From Membranipora membranacea (Eukaryota; Bryozoa; Gymnolaemata; Cheilostomatida; Membraniporidae), in contig OU612065.1 in NCBI GenBank assembly GCA_914767715.1, positions 8,866,001 to 8,930,000 of the forward strand: a stretch of DNA of 64,000 nucleotides, in the 5' to 3' direction. Position numbers and translations under genes: made by a program. The notes beneath the pieces were generated by a model. The model saw nothing but the letters and a program-made list of their open reading frames with translations. It had not been told where the DNA came from and searched no databases. Within the stretch, counting starts at the first letter, position 1. Each line of letters begins with the position of its first letter. This document shows positions 26,569 through 40,400 of this stretch, in pieces.

Positions 26569-29500
26569 ATGAGACATCGGCTGTTTGCTCTGGGTATATC
26601 ACACCCACTGGCTAAGAGAATTTCCTGTAGAACGGTGACTTCTGTATCCAGAGCAGGCTTTGATGACTATGAGGCAGAGAGAAGCAAATTTGTGTGGAAC
26701 ACGCCAAAACACTTCAATTTTACAAGAGACATCTTTGACAAATGGGCAAATAAGGTTTGAGCTTGATTTATATAGGCAAATCAATTGCTTTCTTATATGA
26801 AATGTCACACCGACCCTGCTCTTACTGCAGAACCTGTGTCAGCACTTGTATACTTTCTGAAACACTCCTGTAGTGTTGAGGATGAAACTTATATGATTTA
26901 AAGTACCATCAATTTTAACCAACCCTGAAAAATCTGACACTCCACCTGGAATCATGATAAGTACAGTGTTTTTGTGGTGTAACACTTGCAATGAAACTGA
27001 TTTGAGTAACAATGTTTTTTTGTTAAGTTATAAGCTCTTTTGGTTCTATAGAGTGTATCTTTTTTTGTAGGTTCCTCAGCATAAAGCATTATGGATCGTC
27101 AACGATGAAGGTGACAGTATCAATGTGACTTATGGGAAAATGTCTGAATTATCAATGAGGTAAATAGGTTACATTTTCCATAATGCGAAATTGGTAAGGC
27201 TCTCACACATATATATGGATTTGACCTTCATGACAGTATTTTCAACTGTGAATGTGCCAATTTCATGAATGCATGGTTGTGACACCCTCGATGAAGAGCA
27301 AACTCCACCGAAACTCAACATGTTGACTTCTGCTGCAATACCTATTCTCCATTTCTTGTATTATCCTTGCAGACTTGCCAATGGATTGCAGCATGCATGT
27401 GGGCTTAAGCCTGGATCAAGAGTGATAATGATCCTTCCTCGAATCCCAGAGTGGTGGATACTGAACCTGTCATGTACACGTACAGGTAAAGTAGTGTTAA
27501 CTAACTGATACACCGTTAGTCGCCAAATACCTATCAAGATGGGCTTGGAGCAGTAATATTTTCTGTAACAAACCCATCCGAAATCTTCTTACTCGGACCA
27601 GCTTTGTTTGATGTTTTCATAGGCTTTACATCCAAAATATTACCACATAACCAATAATGTCCATACATTACTTTCATTTCCATATTATTACACTACTAAC
27701 AAATCCAAATGCAGCACTGATGTCTGAATTGCTCATAGCCATTTCATATCAACCACATATGTTAAACTTGTTAAATGTGGTGTAACCATAATGTGACTTC
27801 TAATAAATGTTTTAGGAATAATTTTCTGTCCTGGTACGACACTACTTACAGCAAAAGATATCAATTCAAGGCTGAATAGCTCAAACGCAGATGCCATCAT
27901 TATTGATGACACTAACATGCACAAAGTCCAAGAGGTAATTTTCAAGTCTGCCTTGTGGTATTTATTTGACGAGATTCATTGGTCGCCAGGAATGGCTATA
28001 GATAGTGACATTATCATGCTGGTTTCCAGTTTTAAACTATGATAAATAATTATTTTCTAAGAGATAATTGAGTTTACCCTCAGAATTTTTACCACAAATA
28101 TATGCCAAATATGATTATAGATAGAGGAAAACCATCCACATCTCACAAAAATATGTGTTACGGGAAACAATTGGTAAGTAATAATTTAATACATCTGTGC
28201 TACCTGAATTCGAGGCCCAGCATCATCCTGTAGTTCTGCAATATGCTTTTGAACACCAACTAGTCAAGTCTAACAACCAGCAGAACTACTGCCTCTATTT
28301 TATCGAAACCACCTTGAATCAGTAGGTGCCGAATAATATAATATGAATTAGAGACTTGACCACAATGTGAATATGTATTATCAATATGCATTATAAGAAG
28401 GATTCATGCTTTTATGCCAAATAAAAGACCAAAATTGCTATAAACTTTCTATTAATAAAAAAATTTAACAATTTAACATTTTCATTTGTCCGCAACTGCA
28501 AACAGAACTCATGCTTGTCAAAACTGTATTTTTGTCAAGTTCATGAAATGCATCAGAATGCTACAGTTTGTGTTTCATTTAGGGTATGGCAGCTAAACTG
28601 CCTAAGGTTAATGTAAAACACAATTAATTGTTATTGTTTTATAGTCCCGCTGGTTGGTGGAAGTTTAGCGATCTTATGGATAAAGGAAGTGCTACTCATC
28701 AGGTGAGAAAACCACTCCTCTTTGCGATTTAGTTTCATCTTCTAATGCCTTGAAGTTTGAGATGTACTGTATCAGTTTACACTTTTACTGATTGGTTACT
28801 GGAATTTCATTCTTCTGTATGCTCAGATTACAATGAAAGGGTAATGTACGTGTAATATTGCTGTTTCATGTATTGTCGCTTTAGTGTGTCGATACCTTAG
28901 CAGACGACCCGATGTCATTATATTTCACAAGTGGCACGACTGGTTTACCTAAAATGGTTGAACACACTCATGCCAGTCAAGGTCTGGGACACATAGTCAC
29001 TGGGAGGTAAGTTTGTATGTGTAGGCTCTCTTTCTCACTCGCCTTCACCAGCTCCTACTGAGTGTTTGTTTATCTCATCCCAGTATGTTAAAACAAATTC
29101 CTGGATTACTGTTAACCATTTTCATTGTTAGTCTTTATCTTCCATATTTCTTCTTTATCTATTTATTCCATATTTATTTATTTTTGTTTTATCTTGGCAC
29201 ACTCGGAAGAACATCATTATAATGATGAAGATTGCTTGTCAATAAATGTTTAAAAAAAATACTGCCTTGTTAGTTTTCCGAGCTAAACTCAGCCCGGGTT
29301 ACTGTTAGTGGCATTCTATCAGCCACATGGTGAGGATGGTGAGCATGTGGTTGATTATGAAATGCAGCCGTGCGCAACCCAGCAGAGTTTGAGCTTTAGG
29401 CATGTAGCGGTTAAAATCATAAAAAGTGACCACTGTTTTATGCAACGGTTGACCCACGCAATGTCCGTCCATGTAATATTAGGGCCTACAGTAAATTGAT

Positions 29501-32500
29501 CTGCAATCATTGCAGGTATTGGTTAGATCTGACTGAAAATGATCTCATGTGGACAAATGCAGATACAGGATGGGCCAAGGCTGCGTATAGTATGGTGTTT
29601 GGTCCTTGGTCTGTAGGTGCCACAGTCTTCACCCACAATACACCCCAGTTTGATCCTGAGACTACACTTAAGGTTGGTTCTGCAACAACTTACAGCTGAA
29701 ACCCTATAAGCAAATAAAACAAACATTGACTGAAAAAACTTACACACGGAAAATAAACTTGAGAAAATCAAGATGGGTTGTAACATGTACAAGGAAAAGA
29801 TTTAGCATTCTTGCTAGAAGGTTTCAGTTTTAGATTTGCTCCTTCCTCTCCACTACCTATCAACATGAAAATACTGCATGTTTTTGCAAATTTAGACTTA
29901 GTGCAATTTCAAATGAAAGTGAGTCTATGTGGATCTGTAGGCACTACTTATAAATCCAGATTTTTTCTTCATGACAATTCTTTGTTTTATAGGTCTTGCA
30001 GGAATACCCAATCACCACATTTTGTTCTCCTCCGACTATATACAGATTTCTAGTGCAGCAGGACCTAAACAAGTATGATATGAAGTCAGTGTCTCATGCT
30101 GTCAGTGCCGCAGAACCCTTAGTGAGTCATTTTAGCAGATTTCTATCATACAAACAATATTACAATATAATCTGACATTGTTGTGATAATTCCGTATTTG
30201 TCTCGCCTTGTTCAACGAGCAGAAAACTCAAAAGTTGGAAAAAAAAGTAATTTAATCTTGAAATGAGGTTGTAATTAGCGCAGGGAGGGTGGTTAATGAG
30301 TTTTTGATCTAAATCCTCTTGAGCTTCAACTAGTGTACATTCGTTGAAACTTTTCATTATAGTATAGGATGTCATTCAGTAGGTATGTTCAATGAATTAG
30401 ACAAGACAGAATTATTCCAAAAGCTTTTCCTGGTGTCATCAGAGACTATAGGTCAAGCTCTCAGAAAATAACACCATCATCATGCTTGAGCTGAAATATG
30501 ATCTCTTTGGTACAACTTCAGCCTCAGCATTTGCACAGTCCAGATTTAAGTTTTATACTATGACAATATCATACTTTGAAGTTATCTATTCAGATCAGGA
30601 GGGAGCATATCTCCAACCAACTTTGAAAAAATTTCACTAAGCCTCAATAATGCTTGACACATACACATCTTTTGATATATTTTTCATAATATGCTGTTTT
30701 TTAATGTTTGAAGAACCCAGAAGTCCGAGAGGAATGGAAATCTGGAACAGGTCTGACTATTCTAGAAGGATACGGACAAAGTGAAACAGTAAGTCATTGA
30801 ATATTAAAGTTGTTTTTTTTTTAAAACGATCCAACCTCAATGTTGGGATTGTTATTGAATTTAATATGTGGTATCATATCTTGCAATTCGATATGTAGTG
30901 TAGGTATAAACGTTATTTCAATAGGTGAAATATGGATAAGTCAGTGAGGCTTTGAAAGGAATTTACAGAAAGTTTGCTTGTAATGTCATTATCTAATGTA
31001 AAATTGAATATGTTAAATTAATGAGATGAGAATTTGACATATAGTAAATACATATTTGAAGACCCTTTTATACACTGATTCATTCCCAGACTTTACTTTT
31101 GATGACCAGTATTGAAACCAGTTACCACCATGGTCCTTGTTGCTAGCAGGTATAGGTGTTACATAGGGGACTACTTTTACTTTGAAAACTATTATATATG
31201 TTGCATATCCGATGTATAGTTTTTGTTTTAGACATTGTGTTGTGGGACATTCCGGTGCACAGAATTAAGACCAGGATCTATGGGGAGAGCTACTCCAGGC
31301 TTTGATATGGATGTAAGTTGGCCTACATCAATAATCCCACAGCTATTGCATTTTGATTGTTTGAAGACGAGTATGTAATGTGATGCGAGTTCTTAGTTAC
31401 TTTGCTCTCATTGTTGTGAACTGGATGATCACAAATTATTAAGACTGATAGCAGATCCAATCTGTACCAGGGAAGAGCAGGAGCTTAACCGAGCACCTAT
31501 TCTATGAATAGTTTAGCGCAGTGCAAACTATTATACAATGTATCCTCAAACGTCTTCTAAAGATTAATTACCGATTCAACTGTAAGTATGTAAGTTTTGA
31601 CCCTCAATCCCCTGTATTGGTTGGTGAGGTTCTGTGAGTGAATACAAATGTTGATGTTTTGATACTTGGGATTCTCTCGGGCAGGTTATCAGTTGCAACC
31701 CAAATGTGAATCTTATATGACTGTAGCATGTTTAGAAGACATTGTTGTACGATATTAACCACTCAAATTATTATAAAACCCGTAACCGTAGCTTTTTTTG
31801 AAATAAGAGTCCTCCATATAAGATCACCCACAAAAGTACAATACTCGATGTCAGTGGATCCTGTATCTTCCTACAGCGATTTTTCTTATCGTCAAAGGTT
31901 GTCGATGATGAGGGGCATGTAGTTGAGCCTTTCAAAGAAGGAAACCTGGCTATACGGGTGGCTCCAAACAGACCTGTGGGATTGTTCACTCATTATGTGG
32001 TGAGTAAAGAGATAGCCACAAAGTTTTATATTTTTTTATTTCAAATTCTTCGATATGTTATTGATTACCAGAAATGTACCGTGCAGCCATCCGTCATTGT
32101 CATTCATTGAGAGCACTTCTATCCCTTGTCTTATCCTATCAGGATGATCCAGAGAGAACAAAGAGTGTATTTGTAGGAGATTACTATCTGACAGGTGACC
32201 GGGCGTATAAAGATGAGGACAGTTATTACTGGTTTGTTGGACGTAATGATGATGTGATATTATCTGCTGGGTACAGAATCGGCCCGTTTGAGGTGGAGAG
32301 CGCTCTTATAGAGCATGCAGCTGTACTCGAGTCAGCAGTAGTGAGCAGTCCTGATCACACTCGTGGTGAGGTGAGATAATAGACACAGACAGTTGTGTTT
32401 TATCTATGGGTGAGATAGTCTACATGTTAGGTCACACATGATAGATTATAGCAAAGTATTATCTAAGCATGTAAGCTGGCATTGACGAATGTTCAGCTTT

Positions 32501-33184
32501 TATGAGGTTTTCTCTGTTATAGGCATAACTATCCAGCCTCGATAAAATGATGACTATCTTCATCTGCAAGCACGATAAAACTACGCAGCATACATAAATG
32601 GGTGTTGTTGGTTATACTCTATTTTTGCCAAGTGATGTATTTTTCATCGTTTCAGATTGTGAAAGCATTTGTGGTTCTTTCTCAACAATATAAGAAAGCA
32701 GATACAAACTTATTGACTCTGGAGTTACAGAACCATGTGAAGCAGACTACAGCCCCATATAAGTATCCTAGAAAGGTTTGTGTTGTGTAACCATGAGAAT
32801 TAAACAAGTTCAAGAATTTCAAGGCAAGAAGAAGAAATGAACTCAAATAACAACAAAAATGACAACGAGAGTCAGTGCATAGTGTATGAGTAAACTAGTA
32901 TTTATTATTAACAAATTTGTATTCCCCTGTCCCACGGATCATGGATTAAACAGACCTTCCTATCTCTTTGCACATTCCTGGATGCACAAATGGCAGTATG
33001 ATAAGGGTCAGGGGATACCAGCCAATTCTCGTGCAACACATTTTACTCAGAGATGCCCCACGCTCATATTAAAGGTGATGATCGATCATTTTAGGTTGAA
33101 TTTGTTGAGCAGCTGCCGAAAACTGTATCAGGAAAAACAAGAAGGGTGGAACTAAGAGAACAGGAGTGGCACAAGAAACAATAG
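26569..33184 (+). CDS. Medium-chain acyl-CoA synthetase, ACSM family, mitochondrial, complete
   Basis: Activates medium-chain fatty or aryl acids to CoA thioesters with ATP, in the mitochondrial matrix. Exons: 26569-26754, 27071-27159, 27373-27485, 27816-27934, 28121-28173, 28645-28702, 28885-29006, 29516-29672, 29993-30121, 30714-30788, 31232-31312, 31898-31999, 32143-32370, 32656-32775, 33095-33184. All junctions are GT-AG and in phase; the total is 1722 bp, or 573 codons plus stop, the usual ACSM length. The first 29 residues carry several Arg/Lys and no acidic residue, fitting a matrix presequence. Adenylate-forming motifs in order: phosphate-binding loop TSGTTGLPK (about 221-229), GYGQSET (361-367), the YLTGDRA and [20 protein letters not shown] hinge region (about 443-476), and the catalytic lysine in [11 protein letters not shown] (K558). 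All key residues are present, so the enzyme should be active. Which ACSM paralogue it corresponds to is not decidable. Confidence 0.96.
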
Positions 33185-33727
33185 GCAGCAAATAAGTCAT
33201 CTTTCTCATTCTCAAATAACAGCAAACTGCTACTGTTCTAAAAAATTGTCACTTGATATGCTCATCAGCAAGGAATTTTAACCGGTTGTAAATGTGCTGA
33301 GAATTACATTCCAGGACTTGGAATATGAATTCCTCCATGTTGCCAAAGCTCAATCACAAACATGAGAAAATGATATTTTGCATGTCCTATATGACACAGA
33401 TATTATAATTTTATAATGCTGACCATTCTTTCATACAACAGCAGCAGACCAACAGAGATACTTTTTAAATTGACAAGTTATTATCCATTACAAAATTTAT
33501 CCTATTTCCCATGTGCTTTTTACCTACTATTAATAACATATTTTCATTAGGAAGGCATAGGAAGAGTTTTGAATCAACACAAAAAGTGAAGTTTAATAAT
33601 TTTGTGTATTTTCATGATCAAGAAAATATTTCGGGAGATTATGGAGGTTTGTTTAATGTTTTTCATCTGGCTTTATTTAGGACTTCTGTATAATTATTCA
33701 AATTAACTGTTTTCAAGTAAAACACCG

Positions 33728-33733
33728 AATAAA
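33728..33733 (+). terminator. Candidate ACSM polyadenylation signal
   Basis: AATAAA lies 544 bp past the ACSM stop codon; a second copy lies at 33966-33971. Only the hexamers support this. Confidence 0.35.
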
Positions 33734-33853
33734 GTTGCTATAAATTATCTGCGCAGAGTCAAATTTCAAATTGTTTTAAATGGCATTTTCAGTTGCCATG
33801 CAGACCCAGACATAATACATTCGAGATCACTGTTGATAACTGCATTCCGAATT

Positions 33854-33859
33854 TTATTG
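33854..33859 (-). terminator. Candidate ZNFX1 polyadenylation signal
   Basis: TTTATT on plus is AATAAA on minus, about 540 bp past the ZNFX1-like stop. Its position beyond the ACSM signal at 33728 implies antisense-overlapping 3' ends if both are used. Confidence 0.3.
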
Positions 33860-34401
33860 TGAGACGTAAATGGTCATTTGGGATTCAATTCCGGACCAGG
33901 TGGCATTAGAATTATTTCTTTAGATAATGTTTCTATTATTGCATAAAAAGGATAATTGTATTGGTAATAAAATGATATAACAGACCTAAAATCTCATTGC
34001 ATTATTATATTCTTGATTTAAGCAGCAAAGAATAATTAAAATAGAAATTTACATGTGGCCACTTGTTTATCATGAAATCAGAAGTTGCATCATAAAAACT
34101 GGTATACTAAGTCAGTAATTACTTAGAGTGAATATTTTCAGAGACACTCCCTAAACCTGAAGTGGTGGAACTGTGTAAAATTGACTACATACGCCCTGTT
34201 GGCAAATTGCGCATTAGAGTCTGCTAAGTAGAGGATAGAACCCACAGTCTCTACATTCACACAAGGGCCAATGCAAACTAAATTAAACATGAAAAATTGC
34301 CCCGCAAGTCAAGAGAATAGCTTATCATCCGGGTTACATAGACCATCATTTACTCTACTGAATATCCTCACAGCTGCGATGGATTTGATGACACAAATTT
34401 A

Positions 34402-37400
34402 CTACTTCTCAAGTTCAAATTTGATTTGATCATTTGGAGATTCACTGAGTTCACCCTCAACATCACAGATGGAGACAATTTGTTCGCTTTTGGATGATGC
34501 TCCTAAAAAGAAGATAACGTATAACATCATTAATCAATGACACAATCAAAGGACCCGGATTTGTCTAAAAAAACATTGAAACGGCGAGAAGGATATGTTT
34601 TGACATTTGATCAAGTTATTTGGGTGACTGTAGTTCTGTGTCACAGATGCTTGTAAAGCTCACTCCACAGTCTAAGTGACAACAAGGGTTTAATAACACA
34701 CGAGATCAAGTCTACAAATTCCTCCCTCTTTACTTCGAAATAACCATGATTATCTTTAAACGATCGCCAAGAATACATTCTCTCCGAATCACGAAATGAC
34801 AGGCTGTAACAATCTGTTTGAGAATGATTAAAATTAGTAGATTTGATGAAATACAATACCTCGCAATGAAACATGATTCTTCATTCTCTGCACATGTCTC
34901 AGTGTCAAATCTGCTGGGTGTTTCCTTAGTCTCTCCTCCTGGTCTATTCTCGCTTTTATTCTCTCCTCGTAACTCCTCCTTTGCAATTCTGCCATTCTCG
35001 TTTTTATAAGTCTTGTCTTAGGAACATATCTTGAGGTATTGAGAACTACTTTGCCACAGAAAGGTATTGGGCATGTTATTGGTAACTCACCGCCTTTTGC
35101 ATTCACATAAATATCCATGTAGGCTACCTGAATGAAGAAGTAAACAATGTCTATTGTCTCACAACATAAATATGTAGGGTGAAAGTCAAAAAAGTTTTCA
35201 AAAGGTATACCTAAAGATAGCACAAAGTGTTGTTAAATAATCATCGGTCAGGTACAATGTACAAGCTTGCTAGATATTAAAAGAGATTGAATGATAAATT
35301 TATAAATTGATATCTTGAAAAATCGCTCATGGAGGGTCAGATATGGTCCTCTTATCCATGAATATATATCAGTGGCTGCATGTTTTCAACAGTACCTAAA
35401 TAGAGGGATGACGATTCTCGGAGGGAAATTCAGAAACCTGTCTCTTCCACGTATTTTTGCTGTTTATTGATTCATTTGTTTATTGATTCACTGTCATCAG
35501 TAGTCTAAAGTGGTTGGCATGTGTTTTTATATTTACATGTATATAAAATATTGTGCACCAAATAAATTTGTAAAGGATCCTGCTATTAAATCCTTAAGGA
35601 ATTTTATGCATGGGTTCAGCTGAAAGTATAGATGCACTTATTTTCAGACTTAATCAAGAATGATCTTAGAATGATGTTAAGCAAGCACTATTTCACCTAC
35701 AGAGAAGTTCAATTACACGGCAGTGCTCAGTACTTAGATTAATTTACTGTGGGCTAATTGAAAGGGCAAGATGAGTCAGGTACTCTAGCAAACTTTGTGG
35801 CATCACTCAGTTGACCGTAACACTTTGTCGAACTCACTGGAATTCTATGCTTACAATCTCTGAGATATACCCATCTCATCCCCTCTGTTATCTTGAGATC
35901 GGGGATGTGCTTGACTTGTGCGAGGACACGTTGGAGGTCACAATCTGGACATATAAACGGACACTGGTCGCCACACATTCCAACACACTTATACTCCTGT
36001 AATCATTACAAATACACAATCAAACAGAGGTATTTTGTTCTACATTTCCCGCTCTCCTGGTTAATTTGAGTGCAAGTGAGATGTGTCCTATCTATTGCCA
36101 TGTAATTTATATCAAATTAGTTCACACCACTTCATACAGTTTCAACCACACCATCCCTTCCAAAAACTTAACCCTAATGTCAACAAACAAACGGAAAAAA
36201 AATCAAAGTCAGATATCAAAAGAAATAATGACCTGGAAAATATTTTTAAATGACAGTGACAGCTATTTGTTGTAGATGGATTAAGGCAGTATTTAAAAAC
36301 TTTAGTCAAGTGTCTCAAACCAAGGAGGCTTCTTGCTTTTATTTCAATTAAAACCTCACCTTTTTACACCGATGACAGCTCAGTTTTTTCTCACATGGTC
36401 TGTGACAGGGAACATGAGAACAGGCCTCTGTACACAGTCTTGTGCACTTGACATGCTTACATCCCCTGTAGCAGCTTCGACCATCATCATGGAAGAAGCA
36501 TTCATCATCACAAATTCCGCGGCATTTGGTCCCATGGCAGCACCTAAGAATTGTAAATATAAAATATAATATAACTAAAAAATTCCTGCCTGTTTTCCAT
36601 CTGACGATGAATACTGGATCTGTGTCAAGTCGCAGACATCTTAACCTTATGACACATTTCCAATCGGATGCTGAGCAGCTGGCCATAATTTAGCTACAGT
36701 ACAGTACAGTACAGGAAAAGCCTTAGCGATTATGAAAGCTTTTCAGTAAAATAACTCAATCATTTTCTCCTATTTAGTTCGCCCAAGGAGTTGTCTCTAA
36801 CTCCTTGGTTTGCCAATTATAATAACTTGTGATGAATAATAATAATGAATAATAAAGCTGTAGGCATGGAGTAAATAGAAACCTAAATCACTCTCTTGGG
36901 TGTCGATCCATTTTTTGCTGATTGCCTGCATGTATATCAAAATCAGTGGACAGTCTGTCATGTGGGAAGATATCGGATTGACCAGCTGGAAATGCTACCA
37001 TTACTGGCATCTTCTACATAGCCTACAACTTTTAGGAGAATGATAAAACTTACGTGAGCAAGCATTCTTGTCCACAAGGTCCGCATTTATAGGTGCATTC
37101 GTGGCATTTTCTGTTACATCTATGACCACATTCCAGCAACTTTCCACATTGCTGTACACACAACATATGTCCATGCCTAGAACTGAAAATCGAATTACAT
37201 GTTGATGTTTTAAAAACAATCTAACTTTTGACATAGTTATCTACTCTTTGGAGTGCCATCTAGCCACACCCACACTCTGCAAACTTAATAATAATATGAC
37301 AAGATTACACTCCCTAACGAAGTACGTAAGAAGTTAGAAATAAAACTTAAATAAATCAAACAGCATGTCATGTTGCGTGTAAAAAAACTGGCCAAACCGG

Positions 37401-40400
37401 TCTATAGATCATGAATATATCTTAATTAACTGTAAAATGCAATGGAAGCCTTGCGCATGATCTTGATTCTATTCTTAACAAGACTGTCAGCATAGAGTGG
37501 AGAAATCACTTACCATTCACTACATTTCTGTTTGCAGCGATGTCCACATGATAACTTTTGGTTGCATGTTGCCCTGCAATGCTGTTGATCATGGATATTA
37601 GGAACTTTATGCTCCAGAACGGAAATGGAACAATCTTTCTCATATGCCGTAGTCAAAGAGCTGTGAAATGTTATGAATATGTATATATAACTGTTGTTTA
37701 AGCCAAATTGCTAAATCCATCATATCAGTGTCCGGGAATTCATCTAGCAGAATTAATTTGGCGAGCAGGAACACACAAGTTAAATTTGCCAATCAAGAAG
37801 TAGACTTAAATATTGGGATAACAACTTCCAACTAACCATTCTGAGCAAGATTTTTGACATTTATGTCCACATTGCATTGTTTCTGCACACGGAGCATTGC
37901 AAAGATGAGGGTTTCCGAGCTCAAAACAATCTACTTTACTCATCTCTCCACATCTAGAGCACATCCGGTCAATTGGTTCCTTACATCTCTTTGTGCAAGC
38001 CATGGAACACCTACAAAATAGTGAATGGTACAATAGACCCACCCAAGTTTTACTAGGTGTTAACTAAAAAAACAGTCTGTTCCGGTTCCAAAAAAACACA
38101 ACTTTCATGTATGGAACAGTAAAAAATAGTTAGATTATGGAGTCTGCAGAATTTTCCGTCCGTTTATTGGGACAGATTTTTCTTTTATATATCATTGAAA
38201 GCGACACAAAATCTGCAGTTTATAATAATACTAATAATGAGTTTATTTATACACCGCTTAATGTTTGCCACAATGGGTCCTTCTAAGCGTTTTTACACTA
38301 CATCATTACCGCACAGTCACCGGTTCCAAGCACTCCATAGCCAACCCTGACTTATGAGAACCTACATCGCGATAAAGCGCTGGTACCCATCGGAACACCT
38401 AACCAAACTGGGCCTTTCAGGTAACACCAGTGGACATGAGCGGAAATTGATCCCCAGTCGCCGGATTGATGATCCAACCCGCAAACCACTAGGCAAGACA
38501 GTGTCAAAAAAATACCTTCTTCAATTCAAGATAGCAGGCAGTAATCTTAATATAGTCACTTAAACTCACCTTTCTTCACATGGGTGGCCACAATCAAGTG
38601 GATCTGGACATGGCTGCACACATTTTGCTTCATGATCAGACATACTGCAGTGGACTGTACGAATATGTCCGCACATCAACGTCACCATTTTTGGAACCTG
38701 ACATGGAGCACAAGGCTCATGACACCTAGCTATAATGTGCAAGAGCATGATAATACATGAGCAGACAACACCATGCATACTGAGAACTTATAGCTGTAAT
38801 TGATAATGAAAGGCCACAGCAGTAACAGCCTTTGTCTTGCTAGATGATCCACCATTGCTACGTTTCAAAACTCCCAACATAAAGAGAGTTAATCTAGTAT
38901 CCAGAAATTTAAATTGTGATACACAATCAATCAACAAAATATATTCAAATTTGAAAGAAATGTCCAGTGAGTGGTTTCCGAATGACAATGTTCATAAACC
39001 TATATCTACTGTTGTGTATGTGTTCCTTTTTCGGGAAGCTTCCATATGATATTGAATAAGATACCAGCAGAACAGATTTACTTACCAGGACAGGGATGGT
39101 CACATCCCGGCAGCTCTCTGGTACAATCCTCCATGCACTTGTACTGTTTATGGTCTCTGTCAGTGTAATGACAGGGGAGGCTGCATTGATGTCCACATTT
39201 CAAAACCTCACTGCAATCTAACACACAACCTCCTAGAATATATATGGTCAAGCATGACTTGATGTAACATATTGATTTCTTTGGTCTGAGATATGTGTCA
39301 ATTCAAGTCATCATGCAAATTTTCTTTGAACATAGAAAAAAGTTGTCTTCTCTTTCCAAGAAGTTGCCAAGATAAGCTTTTGATTGACATATTTAGATAT
39401 TTCTTCGATCAAGGTCTTCAAAAGAAAACTCAAACTGACCTGCAGGGCTTTTCCTATTGAATTCTTCTGGTTTGGATATCTTTGCTTTATTTCCATGATT
39501 ACCGCAGCTCAAATCAAAAGCATCCCCTACTATGTTGGCGTCCTTTGCTTCTGTGACAATTTTGTTCCACAGCTCTGTAAAGAAAGCCATCAGATAAGAA
39601 TGGCATATTAAACACACTTGTTTTTTATTTTTATTAAGTAGGCAGCTATTTTCATCAACATCCTCACCTTGCAGCAGGTGCAGTAAACAAGCAAGCAGAT
39701 CTTCATTCACGATGAATATAGTTCAAGGGCTCAAAATCCACTAGCATTGCCAGTAGTGGCATTCCATCATTAACCAAATTCTTTTAAAAAACACTCAAAC
39801 CAAGATGATAAGCATGCTTTCTTCTGTTTAATTTTTTTCAGTTTTCAATTTGATTATTACTGACAAGCGTATAAGATATACCATTCCTCACCACCAGATA
39901 TTCACATATCCAGATATCCTGATATTACAGCAGCATTAATTTACAACCTTGGGAAACGATCCAAATTTTAAATTACACCAAAATCTTATCAACTTTAACC
40001 ATACGCATAAAAACACAGAGTTTTTTACACCTAAAGAGCTCATGTTTTCTTGAAAAATGTGACAATGCTCAGTTGTTTAATGATGCAGTACTGTGTTAAA
40101 CTTTTTAATCAGGGGGGTCTTTCAATAATAAACAGCCAAAATCGCAATATTATCGCTCACTCGCTGAGTGAGCGATACCTGCTAGGGGTCTCGCTTTCAG
40201 ATCGCTCAGTCACTTGATGGAACTATATACATTCTGAGTGAGCGATTTGGGAGCGATTTTCTCTAATTGAAACACCAAGTGAGTGATAATTTTGAGCGAT
40301 GTGATAGTGATGTGATAGTGATGTGATAGTGATAACTTGCTTTAGTAAAGGATCACTCTTTCTAATTGAAAGACCCCCCTGACTAACTTTTAGCTGGGCC

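Larger units (their letters stand above)
33185..34401. other. Convergent 3' intergenic region
   Basis: This 1.2-kb stretch lies between the ACSM stop and the ZNFX1 stop and must hold both 3' UTRs. Plus-strand AATAAA occurs at 33728-33733 and 33966-33971. Minus-strand AATAAA (TTTATT on plus) occurs at 33854-33859. If these are used, the two transcripts end within or across each other. There is no supported coding sequence. Confidence 0.5.
34402..39574 (-). other. ZNFX1-like NFX1-type zinc-finger array and C-terminus
   Basis: Exons 39086-39232 down to 36360-36543 encode repeated NFX1-type fingers with CGHxC cores: [55 protein letters not shown] and finally KLSCHRCKK. Exon 35784-35996 has [12 protein letters not shown] followed by [10 protein letters not shown]. 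Exon 34860-35127 has [12 protein letters not shown] and a basic/acidic helix rich in RR, EER and KAR. The protein ends [18 protein letters not shown]...ELEK with TAG TAA. I see no equivalent of the GHWFKC...GxCPxC RZ-type finger that ends vertebrate ZNFX1. Confidence 0.85.

Noticed and set aside
34185-34262. Possible reversed tRNA-like SINE (GATAGAACCCACAG)
   Set aside because: Only a weak B-box-like word is present, with no A box, tail or second copy.
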